Positions 1 through 8,361 of a DNA stretch of 64,000 nucleotides are shown here, one piece after another. Both the position numbers and the translations under genes were made by a program. The notes under the pieces are model-generated. The model worked only from the letters and a program-made list of their open reading frames with translations, did no database searches and was not told where the DNA came from. The stretch spans positions 1-64,000 of the forward strand of contig JAUYAL010000064.1 of NCBI GenBank assembly GCA_030693535.1, in the 5' to 3' direction. The first letter of the stretch is position 1. The number at the start of each line of letters is the position of its first letter. This DNA comes from Methylotenera sp. GTDB lineage: Bacteria; Pseudomonadota; Gammaproteobacteria; Burkholderiales; Methylophilaceae.

Positions 1-118
1 TGCAATAACCATTAACTCTACGAGGATGTAATAGCATGTAAGGGAATATAAAACTCAGCCATTTTGGTGGAAGATAATAATCTTGATAGTAATTTTTAAG
101 TCGCCCACTTAACCTGTG

Positions 119-217
119 CGACAGCTTTGTCCCCCCGTTGCCGTCTCTGATCCTTAATTCTGAGTAACAACAAATGATGCTTGAGTACAAATTTGCGAAT
201 GGCAGCTATGTGGCAGT
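119..217. repeat. Copy 1 of a ~99-bp imperfect repeat (copy 2 at 7479-7577)
   Basis: Positions 119-141 and 7479-7501 match at 22 of 23 bases, including the 18-mer GCTTTGTCCCCCCGTTGC. Exactly 81 bases after the start of the 18-mer, both copies carry GCTATRTGGCRGT (205-217 and 7565-7577). The middle has diverged. The identical spacing suggests one element of fixed length with conserved ends. The two copies flank the TonB-receptor cassette. No ORF lies inside. The rest of 1-455 holds no gene I can support. Confidence 0.55.
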
Positions 218-232
218 CAGGTTTTAGCGCAC

Positions 233-268
233 ACAGTTGTTACGAGTCATACAGTTGTTACGAGTCAT
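233..268. repeat. Two tandem copies of an 18-bp unit
   Basis: ACAGTTGTTACGAGTCAT occurs twice back to back (233-250 and 251-268), followed by a partial third start (ACAG). It lies just after repeat copy 1 and about 190 bp before the DUF2946 gene. It may be a binding-site duplication or a simple slippage product. Confidence 0.8.
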
Positions 269-455
269 ACAGTAATTAAGTACGTCTAACTGCAACATCC
301 CCATAGCGGAAGTTCAACAGATTTATCCAAATTTTAAAATCGGCTCCAATTTTTTGATTCCAAATAGAAGTCATAATTCCAATTATCTTAAATCGTTTAA
401 AGTAAAGGTTCATGCAAATATTGAGTTATGCCAAATAAAAGTTATAATCCGATTT

Positions 456-884
456 ATGTTTTCCAAAAAATTATTCTTGTTAATGCATAAAATCGCACTA
501 ATTGCGATTTTCTTTGCTGCGCTTGCGCCAAGCATTTCGCATTCATTGGCGGCGCAACAAGGCACAAATAGTTTTACGCAAGAAGTGTGTAGTACCAATG
601 GAAAAAAAATCACAATTCAAGTGATGACAACTAAAGGTCAGCAATACTTAGCAGAATTTACGACTAAAAATACTGGCGAGACTTCACCAAAATCAATCAA
701 CCATCATTTAGAACATTGCCCATTCTGCGCCAACCCAAGCACAGATGTGGCTTTAGGTGCATCACATGCGCCAATGATTGCGATTTTAGAAGCACAATCG
801 CAACAGATTGCCGCAGTGTCACAAGTCGTTTTAACCCGTTTTTCAGTACTCTCTCCGCCTGGACAGGCACCCCCAGCGCTTTAA
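456..884 (+). CDS. DUF2946-family small exported protein
   Basis: A protein of about 142 aa with an N-terminal hydrophobic signal (FFAALAPSISHSLAA) and a later HCPFC motif, then a proline-rich tail (SPPGQAPPAL). This layout (signal, mid-protein HCPxC, ending in a PP motif) is what I know of the DUF2946 family, whose function is unknown and whose genes often sit beside TonB-dependent, frequently copper-related, receptors. Here it precedes a TonB receptor on the same strand by about 100 bp. I chose ATG 456 because the frame upstream of it reads as non-signal sequence; ATG 483 is an alternative. Neither has a clear Shine-Dalgarno. The His/Cys motif could bind metal, which is inference. Confidence 0.65.
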   Translation: MFSKKLFLLMHKIALIAIFFAALAPSISHSLAAQQGTNSFTQEVCSTNGKKITIQVMTTKGQQYLAEFTTKNTGETSPKSINHHLEHCPFCANPSTDVALGASHAPMIAILEAQSQQIAAVSQVVLTRFSVLSPPGQAPPAL

Positions 885-981
885 TAAAACTTAAGTAATT
901 TTACTTATTCGCACATTTTTTGCGAATAGTATTTATTTTACATGTGCGTTTTTACGCAATTGTTTTATTGGAGCCAACTCA

Positions 982-3267
982 ATGATTTATATACAAATTC
1001 AAGAAGTAATGAAGCAAAAAAGAATATTCGCTGTGGTTATAGCAACGCTACCTTTGCTGGCACAAGCTGAGCAAAACGAAACGATAATTTTAGAAGAAGT
1101 GAGTGTTACTGCAACAAAAGTCGATACTGGTTATGCAATAAAAAATTCTAGCTCAGCAACCAGAACGGACACGCCTATTAAAGAAACTCCTCAATCCATC
1201 ATAGTGATTAATCGTAATGTAATAGATGATCAACAAAGTGTGACCTTAGGTGAGGCGTTAAGTAATGTAAGCAGTGTTGTAATAAACAATCAATTTTCTA
1301 CGCCATCATTTGACGCAACGAGCATTAGAGGTTTTAGAGCCGAGCAGTTGGTAGACGGATTTACTCAATACTATAATTCAGGCGATAGAGAGAGTTTAGT
1401 AAATGTAAAAAGCTTAGAGGTTTTAAAAGGCTCAAATGCAATTTTATATAGTGGCGGTTCGGGTTCGCCATTAGGTGGGGTAGTCAATATTGTTTCTAAA
1501 CTACCCAATGCAAAAGCCTCTGGAGAGCTAGGTATTAAAATTGGCACAGATAGCTTTGTTCAACCGTTTTTTGATATTAACCAGCCAATTAATGAAAACG
1601 TTTTGTTTCGTATGACGGGTGAATACACGCGTGCAGATAGCAATGTGGATGAAATTGAGCAAAAGCGATATAACATTAATCCAAGTCTTACTTTCACCAA
1701 TAACGATACAACCTCATTAACGCTGCAAGCAAAAATTTCACGTTGGGAACAGCAAGATTATCAAGGCTTGCCAGCTACAGGTACCGTTGCAGGTAACTTT
1801 AAACTGAAATCAAAATTATTTATTGGTGATAACAACTTGCCAGACAGTACTACAGAATTTGATGGTATTTGGGCAACGCTAGACCATAAGTTAAATGATG
1901 TTTGGTCTTTTAATGTAAAAGCCAGATATGCAGAATCAGAGTTTGATCAAAAGGCACAAAGTTTAGGTGGCAATACGCCTGATAGAACCGATTTAAGCCC
2001 CGCAACTTGGAGTATTTACAATACGCAGTTGTATCAAGAGCAAACTGAAAAAACCATACTTGCAAATGCTAAAGCCAGTTTTGATTGGGGAAATACTAAA
2101 AATACTGTGTTGCTTGGAATGGATTACAGTAAATTTAAAGATAAAGGCTTTATTGATTTAGATGCCGCATTTGAAGGCGATGTTTTACGAATTTTGGGCG
2201 GTCAAGCGCTTGATCCCACCATCGTTGATTGCCCAAGTTTATTTAATAATACTTTTGGTTTTCTACAATGTGCTGCTAGCACAGTGGATTTAAGAAACCC
2301 AAGTTTCCCTGCATATAACAATCCAGGCGCTGGCGTCAATAATCAATTTGTCACCAACACAACTTATGGCGCCTATGCACAATGGCAAAGCACTATTGCG
2401 GAAAGATTACATGTGTTAGCTAGTTTGCGGCATGCACATGTTGAAATTGATTTTACTGGACCAGAGATGGATTTGGCAGCAACATTTAACAATGTCTTGT
2501 TGGGAAATTTTGTATCAGTAAATCGCCAAGTAAATGCAAATACAGAGAAAAACAAATTACTACCAAGAATAGGAGCAGTGGTAGATATTACAGATAGTTT
2601 TTCTGTATTTGCTAATTACAGTGAAGGTTTAAGAGGTCAGCCTTTTGCGCAGTTCTCAGGTACACCTAAGCCAGAAGAAACACGTCAACGTGAAGCAGGT
2701 ATTAAGGTGGATACAGGCAGTTTAACCGGTCAAGTTGCGGTATATCACATTGATAGAAGCAACGTAGTGATTGCTGACCCAACAAGTCTTGTGGGGCGCT
2801 CACTTACCAATGGTGAAGAACGTTCGCGTGGCGCTGAAGCAGATTTAACATGGCAAGCTACGCCATCTTTAAGTCTATTAGGTAATTATGCTTATACAGA
2901 TGCAGAGTTTACAAAAAACTCAAGTGCAACTGTAGTGAGTGGTAACCAATTACAAGGCGTGCCAAAAAACAGTGCAAGGCTTTGGGCAAATTACAATTTT
3001 GCATCATTGGGGTTATCTGGCTTGAGTGCTGGACTCGGCGCCTATTGGCAATCAGAAGTATATGTAGACAATGCCAATAACTTTAAGTCAGATAGTTACC
3101 ATACGTTTGATGCTGCAATTCGCTATCAAACTCCTCGTTACAACATAGGCTTAACAATTAAGAATTTAACCAATGAAGATTACTATCAGTTTTATGAGTA
3201 CCTAGGTGGCCGCCTTGCGCCTGATAACGGTACGCAAGCATTTTTAACTGCTTCATTTAAGTATTAA
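982..3267 (+). CDS. TonB-dependent siderophore-type outer-membrane receptor
   Basis: About 761 aa. After a signal peptide (KRIFAVVIATLPLLAQA) comes a plug domain with the family hallmarks: a short EEVSVTATK TonB box-like stretch, SIRGFRAEQLVDG, and EVLKGSNAILYSGG...GGVVNIVSK. A 22-strand-type barrel follows, ending in aromatic-terminal ASFKY. The pattern fits the TIGR01783 siderophore receptor group; the ligand cannot be read from sequence. There is no FecA-type signalling domain. GGAG lies 8 nt before ATG 982, but ATG 1009 gives the cleaner signal peptide, so the start is ambiguous. It is the first of four closely spaced genes (next ATG 9 bp after the stop). Two small hairpins (906-928, 945-958) lie in its leader. 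Confidence 0.9.
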   Translation: MIYIQIQEVMKQKRIFAVVIATLPLLAQAEQNETIILEEVSVTATKVDTGYAIKNSSSATRTDTPIKETPQSIIVINRNVIDDQQSVTLGEALSNVSSVVINNQFSTPSFDATSIRGFRAEQLVDGFTQYYNSGDRESLVNVKSLEVLKGSNAILYSGGSGSPLGGVVNIVSKLPNAKASGELGIKIGTDSFVQPFFDINQPINENVLFRMTGEYTRADSNVDEIEQKRYNINPSLTFTNNDTTSLTLQAKISRWEQQDYQGLPATGTVAGNFKLKSKLFIGDNNLPDSTTEFDGIWATLDHKLNDVWSFNVKARYAESEFDQKAQSLGGNTPDRTDLSPATWSIYNTQLYQEQTEKTILANAKASFDWGNTKNTVLLGMDYSKFKDKGFIDLDAAFEGDVLRILGGQALDPTIVDCPSLFNNTFGFLQCAASTVDLRNPSFPAYNNPGAGVNNQFVTNTTYGAYAQWQSTIAERLHVLASLRHAHVEIDFTGPEMDLAATFNNVLLGNFVSVNRQVNANTEKNKLLPRIGAVVDITDSFSVFANYSEGLRGQPFAQFSGTPKPEETRQREAGIKVDTGSLTGQVAVYHIDRSNVVIADPTSLVGRSLTNGEERSRGAEADLTWQATPSLSLLGNYAYTDAEFTKNSSATVVSGNQLQGVPKNSARLWANYNFASLGLSGLSAGLGAYWQSEVYVDNANNFKSDSYHTFDAAIRYQTPRYNIGLTIKNLTNEDYYQFYEYLGGRLAPDNGTQAFLTASFKY

Positions 3268-3276
3268 GGGTAAATA

Positions 3277-4146
3277 ATGAACCGCAGAAAATTTATGAAG
3301 GCAACGGGTGCAGTTTCTGCAACTTTGCTGCTAAACAAGCAGGCACATGCAGCAACCGCTGCAGAAAAAACTGATGCACCAGTGGGCACACAAGCGAATA
3401 AGCAACATCAGCAAGCAATGGACAAATACGCTGCATTAACAGGTGGCGAAAAGTTGGTGATTGCGATGTTGGTATATCCGGGCATGTTTTTGCAAGATTT
3501 AGTTGGCCCACTTGCAATGTTCGAGTCGTTGATGAATCGCGAGATTCATTTGGTGTGGAAAGACAAAAAACCAGTGGGCAATATGGACCCTAAACATCCC
3601 ACGATGATACCAGTTGCCGCCACTACAACTTTTGCGGATTGTCCAAAAAATCTTGATGTGTTATTTGTGCCAGGCGGTGTGCCGGGCACATTCGCCATAA
3701 TGGAAGATCAAGAAGTGCTGGGCTTTTTAAAAGAGCAAGGCAAAACGGCAAAATATATCACCAGCGTTTGTACTGGCTCGCTGATTTTAGGCGCTGCAGG
3801 CCTGCTTAAAGGCTACAAAGCGACTTCGCATTGGGCCACATTAGACACGCTAAGCAAGTTAGGGGCTACACCTGTAAATCAGCGTGTCGTTACAGACCGC
3901 AACCGCATGACAGGGGGTGGTGTAACGGCTGGGTTGGATTTTGGGTTGTCAATTATCTCCAAGCTTCGCAACCAAACATACGCTGAAGCAGTTCAACTTT
4001 ATCTGGAATATAACCCGCAACCACCATTTAATGCTGGCTCTGTTGCAACCGCACCAAAAGAGGTCGTTACATTTTTAGATGAAATGTTTACTGAACTAAA
4101 ACAAACCGCCGACAAAACTGCTGTTCGTGCAGCTAAAAACATATGA
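3277..4146 (+). CDS. Exported DJ-1/PfpI-family protein resembling isonitrile hydratase
   Basis: About 289 aa. The N-terminus is a Tat-like signal (NRRKFMK, then a hydrophobic stretch ending AHA-A), so it probably acts in the periplasm. The mature part is a DJ-1/PfpI (GATase1-like) domain with the nucleophile elbow VCTGS (Cys165, Thr166), the LQDLVGP motif (Asp74) and GYKATSHWATLD. Asp, Cys and Thr are the residues reported as essential in Pseudomonas isonitrile hydratase InhA, and the layout is the same. Known InhA-type proteins are cytoplasmic and about 230 aa, so export is unusual. It is sandwiched between two TonB receptors (9 bp and 17 bp gaps), which suggests processing of an imported ligand. 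Isonitrile as substrate is inference. Confidence 0.8.
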   Translation: MNRRKFMKATGAVSATLLLNKQAHAATAAEKTDAPVGTQANKQHQQAMDKYAALTGGEKLVIAMLVYPGMFLQDLVGPLAMFESLMNREIHLVWKDKKPVGNMDPKHPTMIPVAATTTFADCPKNLDVLFVPGGVPGTFAIMEDQEVLGFLKEQGKTAKYITSVCTGSLILGAAGLLKGYKATSHWATLDTLSKLGATPVNQRVVTDRNRMTGGGVTAGLDFGLSIISKLRNQTYAEAVQLYLEYNPQPPFNAGSVATAPKEVVTFLDEMFTELKQTADKTAVRAAKNI

Positions 4147-4163
4147 TTAATTGGGAGAAAATT

Positions 4164-6218
4164 ATGAACAAGAAAAAAATATTGGTTGCTGTGTTAGCAA
4201 CTTTACCATTAACGGCTATAGCAGCCCATGATCAACCGACTCAGGAAGAAACTGTTCAGTCAACTTCATTTGAAAAAGAGGCAGACTCTACAATCATACT
4301 TGGTAAGGTAGTCACTTATGCAACTAAACCAGCAGCACTTTCGACTAGAAGTGTTTTGTCTTCAGTAGACTTTTTAGGCTCTGATCGCATTGAAAATCAG
4401 AATGTCATGAACAGCTGGGAGTTGCTTGGTCAAATGCCTGGTATTCAGTTAACACAATTTAAGCAAGGGGTTGAATCAGGAAAAGTGTCTTTTAGAGGCT
4501 TTAATGGTGAAGGTGAAATTAATGCAGTTAAGCTTTTAATTGATGGTGTTCCTAGCAATACTAATGACGGAAATATGCGTTACATGGACATGATATTTCC
4601 GCTTGAGTTAGAGTTGATTGAAGTTGTCAAAGGCACAAATGACCCGCGCTATGGCTTACATAACATTGCTGGTAATGTGAATATGGTTACCACACAAGGC
4701 GGTAACTACGGCAAAGTGCGAGCCACTTACGGCAGTTTTCAAACTTCTGAAGTCCAAGCTGCTGCGGGTATTGAAGATGGAAACTTTGCGCAAAATTACT
4801 TCATGGCCTGGCAAAATAGTAATGGTTTTAGAGAGCACTCTGATTCGGATAAATATACAGTGGCCGGCAAATGGTTTTTTACACCTGATAATGAAAAGTT
4901 CAAAATTGGTTTAACTGCGCGGCATTATCGACATGAAGCACAGGAAGCCGGGTATCTAACAATTCCGCAGGCTAGAGATGATGAAGAACAATCTCGCCCA
5001 CACAACTCAACAGATGCTGGTGAACGTTTGATGAATCAGGTAACAGCTAATTTGGACTGGTTTATTAATGATCAACTCTCCATGACGACTAAAGCATATT
5101 ACAATAAATTTGATGACACTAGATGGGTTAGGTTTGCCATTACCAACGGCCAGCAAGAGCGATTTACCAATGAGAGTCACCAAGGTATTTTAGCTACCAT
5201 GACATGGCGTCCAAACGTCAGTTTTTTAAACGATTTTGCATTAGAAACGGGGCTAAGTAAGGAATGGCAAGATAATGAAAGCCGTCGATACAGCACTGTG
5301 AATCGTGCAAGAACCGCACAAACACGTAATCAGAAGTTCGATTTAGATATGACAGGTGGTTATATACAAGCTGTAATCAAACCAACAGAAAGCTTTAAAA
5401 TTGTACCTGCCTATCGTATTGATTCAGCGAGTGGCTCATTTGAAAATAAGCTCAACAACACTAAAGCAGACATCAACGATTACAGCAATATTCATCAACC
5501 GAAACTTAGCATGATGTATTCACCTAGTGATGCTTATACTATGTATGGAAATTGGGGTAAGACATTTCAAATAGGCGTTGGTGCAGGCGCTTACAATTTA
5601 GGCACACTAGAGGATACAGAGCCTTCAATTAATAAAGGATGGGAGGCTGGATTGAAGTTTAAACCGTTGCAATGGTTAGATGGGCGTATTGCAGTGTGGC
5701 AACAGCGAGCTGATAACGAAGTAAGACGTAACTTAGGTGGCGCAGCAAATGACACTGTAAATGTGGGCAAGACCGAACGCGAAGGCGTTGATTTGCAATT
5801 AAATGCAAGAGCAACTGACAATTTAGATGTTTGGTTTGGATACGCTTGGCAAGATTCCGAGATATTAAAACCTAATCCGAATGAGCCAACCACGCAAGGT
5901 AAAGAGATGGATCATGTACCTCATTACTTGATTAACGCAGGTTTGGATTTTAGGGCAACGCCGCAATGGCGCTTTGGTTTGCTTGCGAGAGCACAAGGAG
6001 ATTCATATATTGAACGTACCAATACTCAAGGTAAATTCGGCCGCTTTTTAACCTTTGATGCTTCAGCCAATTATAAATTTAATGACCACGTTGATGTCAA
6101 CTTGCAAGTGAGAAACTTAACAGACCGTTATTACGAGTATGTTTGGATGAATGCCGAACCGATGGTTGGCCCTGCTGATGGCCGCTCAGGCTATTTATCA
6201 GTGAATCTTAAGCTTTAA
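4164..6218 (+). CDS. TonB-dependent outer-membrane receptor
   Basis: About 684 aa from ATG 4164, which has GGGAG 6-7 nt upstream; a longer frame from 4143 would put that ribosome-binding site inside the gene. The signal peptide (KKKILVAVLATLPLTAIAA) resembles that of the first receptor. The plug has VSFRGFNGEGEINAVKLLIDG and ELIEVVKGTNDPRYGLHNIAGNVN; the barrel ends with LQVRNLTDRYYEY...YLSVNLKL. It differs clearly in sequence from the first receptor, so the operon holds two distinct receptors rather than a duplication. Ligand unknown. The PepSY gene begins 5 bp after its stop, so the two are probably co-translated. Confidence 0.9.
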   Translation: MNKKKILVAVLATLPLTAIAAHDQPTQEETVQSTSFEKEADSTIILGKVVTYATKPAALSTRSVLSSVDFLGSDRIENQNVMNSWELLGQMPGIQLTQFKQGVESGKVSFRGFNGEGEINAVKLLIDGVPSNTNDGNMRYMDMIFPLELELIEVVKGTNDPRYGLHNIAGNVNMVTTQGGNYGKVRATYGSFQTSEVQAAAGIEDGNFAQNYFMAWQNSNGFREHSDSDKYTVAGKWFFTPDNEKFKIGLTARHYRHEAQEAGYLTIPQARDDEEQSRPHNSTDAGERLMNQVTANLDWFINDQLSMTTKAYYNKFDDTRWVRFAITNGQQERFTNESHQGILATMTWRPNVSFLNDFALETGLSKEWQDNESRRYSTVNRARTAQTRNQKFDLDMTGGYIQAVIKPTESFKIVPAYRIDSASGSFENKLNNTKADINDYSNIHQPKLSMMYSPSDAYTMYGNWGKTFQIGVGAGAYNLGTLEDTEPSINKGWEAGLKFKPLQWLDGRIAVWQQRADNEVRRNLGGAANDTVNVGKTEREGVDLQLNARATDNLDVWFGYAWQDSEILKPNPNEPTTQGKEMDHVPHYLINAGLDFRATPQWRFGLLARAQGDSYIERTNTQGKFGRFLTFDASANYKFNDHVDVNLQVRNLTDRYYEYVWMNAEPMVGPADGRSGYLSVNLKL

Positions 6219-6223
6219 GTGGT

Positions 6224-7357
6224 ATGCATTTCAGAAGACTAGTTTACAAAGCTCATCTGTATGTTGGACTTATGTTGGGTGGGTTCTTTTTGCTGCTGAG
6301 TTTAACTGGCAGTATTTTAGTCTTTTATCCCGAAATAGATTTACTGCTGCATCCTGAAATGAGGGTGCAGCAGCCCTTGCCAAAAACAATATCCGTGCAA
6401 TCGGTATTTGATGCACTACGTTTAAAATATCCCACTTTGGAAAAAGGTTGGCGTATTGAAATGCCTTTGGCTAAGGGTTTTCCAATTTTTGCGAGATATT
6501 TAAAACCAGACCAGAATAATGCAGCGCTCTTTGCACCATTGGTAGTGAGCGTAAATCCACTAACGCATGAAGTGACAAGTGAGCGTATTTGGGGGGATTA
6601 TTTAGTCACTTGGATATTTGATCTGCACTATCAACTATTGATAGGTGATATAGGAAAGTCGATAGTTGTTATTGTAGGGATTTTGCTGATGTTCAATGGC
6701 TTCTTTGGTCTGTATTTATGGTTTCCTAAATCTATATCTGCCTGGAAACACGCTTTGATAGTGAAGATGAATGCACATCCAATGCGAAAGAATTACGATA
6801 TTCATAAACTAGCAGGCGTTTTTGGGTTGATATTAATTTTAGTGATGTCATTTACTGGGGCGTTGCTTGGTCGCGCAGACTGGTTCAACCCTATGATTCA
6901 AAAGTTTTCACACATTGATACTTATGTGCCATCACCTATCAAAATTCCAACCTTAGAACCAATTTCAGTTGATGCTGCTGTAGCTATTGCAAAAGCAACA
7001 TATCCAGAAGCAGAGTTACGCTGGATTTATACTCCAGACACAGCCAATGACTATTATCAAATTAGAATGCATCAGGCTAGCGAGCCAGGGCGAAGATTCC
7101 CTAAAACTATACTTTGGATTGACCAGTATTCAGGCCAAGTTAAGTATATAAAAAAGCCAGAGGCATTTAGTGCTGGCGATACTATTTTGGCATGGTTGCA
7201 TCCTTTACATAATGGTGAAGCTTTTGGAGTTATTGGTAGACTATTAGCGGTTTTGAGTGGCATTTTTATTGTAGTTCTATGCTGGACAGGTCTTAGGCGC
7301 ACTTTATACAAACAGAAAGTTAAGTATCAAATATCTAGCAAAGCTAGAGAGTTTTGA
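6224..7357 (+). CDS. PepSY-associated transmembrane protein (PiuB/FoxB-like)
   Basis: About 377 aa with the PepSY_TM architecture: an N-terminal membrane segment (HLYVGLMLGGFFLLLSLTGSI), a periplasmic PepSY-like region, two central membrane segments including HKLAGVFGLILILVMSFTG, and a C-terminal membrane segment (GRLLAVLSGIFIVVLCWTG) preceded by HPLHNGEAFG. Conserved histidines in membrane segments fit the proposed haem-binding or reductase role of this group (FoxB, FpvG, PiuB), which supports reductive release of metal from siderophores in the periplasm or inner membrane. It is the last gene of the receptor cassette, so it likely acts on the same ligand. No terminator is evident right after it. 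Confidence 0.85.
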   Translation: MHFRRLVYKAHLYVGLMLGGFFLLLSLTGSILVFYPEIDLLLHPEMRVQQPLPKTISVQSVFDALRLKYPTLEKGWRIEMPLAKGFPIFARYLKPDQNNAALFAPLVVSVNPLTHEVTSERIWGDYLVTWIFDLHYQLLIGDIGKSIVVIVGILLMFNGFFGLYLWFPKSISAWKHALIVKMNAHPMRKNYDIHKLAGVFGLILILVMSFTGALLGRADWFNPMIQKFSHIDTYVPSPIKIPTLEPISVDAAVAIAKATYPEAELRWIYTPDTANDYYQIRMHQASEPGRRFPKTILWIDQYSGQVKYIKKPEAFSAGDTILAWLHPLHNGEAFGVIGRLLAVLSGIFIVVLCWTGLRRTLYKQKVKYQISSKAREF

Positions 7358-7478
7358 GTTGCATACTTACAAGTTTTATCTATCAGAATTAACTTATAGT
7401 TGGTAAAAATTGCCTAGGGAAGTTAAGTAGAAAATAGATTTTATTAAGTCCTTTAAAAATTATTCTTGATATTACGAA

Positions 7479-7577
7479 CGACCGCTTTGTCCCCCCGTTG
7501 CTGCCTGACAGAAGAAATTTATTGGTTGCTGAACTGGGTAAATAATGACGCTATTCCAGCGTCGGCTATATGGCGGT
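7479..7577. repeat. Copy 2 of the ~99-bp imperfect repeat
   Basis: Same conserved left block (22/23) and right block as at 119-217, at identical spacing. Here a TATAAT hexamer (7577-7582) directly follows the right block, and a short hairpin (GACGCT / AGCGTC, 7547-7563) lies inside. It sits between the PepSY gene and the Fae homologue. Confidence 0.55.
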
Positions 7578-7658
7578 ATAATCTCTGAGTTCATTACTTA
7601 ATCAATCAGACAATTTGTTTTTGCTTCTCAGTGACAAAAACCAAAATCAATCACAGAA

Positions 7659-7731
7659 TACGGATATCCGTAAAAGAAACACAATTTAAATTCTAATCCA
7701 GTTGGTTTAAGCGTTAAGCATTTGTTAAAAT
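7659..7731 (+). promoter_or_regulatory. Perfect 14-bp palindrome and putative promoter of the Fae homologue
   Basis: TACGGATATCCGTA (7659-7672) is a perfect palindrome. About 30 bp downstream lie a weak -35 (TTGGTT, 7702-7707) and a -10-like TAAAAT (7726-7731) with 18-bp spacing, and the gene starts at 7766. The palindrome looks like an operator or activator site; the cognate regulator is unknown. Confidence 0.4.
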
Positions 7732-7765
7732 AACATTTTTAATTGTTAAATTTAAAGAGAGTCAT

Positions 7766-8308
7766 ATGTCTAAAATCATTTTTAAAGCGGGCGAAGCCAC
7801 TATTTATACAGAAGGCAAAGACACTGGCGCGGCTATGCCGGAAATTTTAATCGGTAGCGTAGACGGCCCAGTGGGCGCAGCGTTTGCAAACATGATGGCG
7901 CAAAGTAAAGGCCATACAGCAATGTTTGCTGTGCGCGATCTTAACCAGTTAGTGCGTCCAGCCTGTATGATGGCTCCAAAAGTGACATTAAAAGACAGTG
8001 CAAATATTGAGTTGTTTGGTGGTTTGGTGCAGGCTGCAACGGCAGATGCAATTTTAGATTGCGTAATCGAAGGCATCATCCCTAAAGATCAAGTGAACGA
8101 TTTGTGTATTATCAGCTTGGTTTGGATTGACCCGCGTGCGGCTAAAGATGAAAACTTAGATAAAGCCGATATGTACAAAAATAATTACGAAGCCACTAAA
8201 CTTGCTATTAAGCGCGCATTAAATGACGAGCCAACAATAGATGAATTGATTGCAAATCGTAAAAAAATTAAGCATTGTATGTGGGAAGAAAGCTGGGGCG
8301 AAATTTAG
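7766..8308 (+). CDS. Formaldehyde-activating enzyme (Fae) homologue lacking the catalytic histidine
   Basis: 180 aa, close to the usual Fae length of about 170. Recognisable Fae signatures are GPVGAAFANMMAQSKGHTAM, the EGIIPKDQVNDL segment and NNYEATKLAIKRALNDEP. Canonical Fae condenses formaldehyde with tetrahydromethanopterin and uses a histidine in an AHIDLIIG-type motif. The matching stretch here reads AAMPEILIG, with Met24 at the histidine position. It is therefore probably a paralogue of the Fae2/Fae3 kind with another role (formaldehyde binding, sensing or a different reaction); that is inference. AGAGAG precedes ATG 7766. It stands alone with its own promoter and a terminator. Confidence 0.88.
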   Translation: MSKIIFKAGEATIYTEGKDTGAAMPEILIGSVDGPVGAAFANMMAQSKGHTAMFAVRDLNQLVRPACMMAPKVTLKDSANIELFGGLVQAATADAILDCVIEGIIPKDQVNDLCIISLVWIDPRAAKDENLDKADMYKNNYEATKLAIKRALNDEPTIDELIANRKKIKHCMWEESWGEI

Positions 8309-8321
8309 TCCGTCAATAACA

Positions 8322-8354
8322 CCAAAAAAATCGGCAAATGCCGATTTTTTTTGG
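8322..8354. terminator. Bidirectional rho-independent terminator
   Basis: AAAAAAATCGGC / GCCGATTTTTTT stem with a 4-nt loop and T/A runs on both sides. It separates the converging Fae homologue and mutY. Confidence 0.9.
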
Positions 8355-8361
8355 CCTTGTT

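Noticed and set aside
69..92. Possible Fur box (GATAATAATCTTGATAGTA) ahead of the TonB cassette
   Set aside because: Only about 11 of 19 positions match and it lies over 350 bp from the first gene, so it is not convincing.
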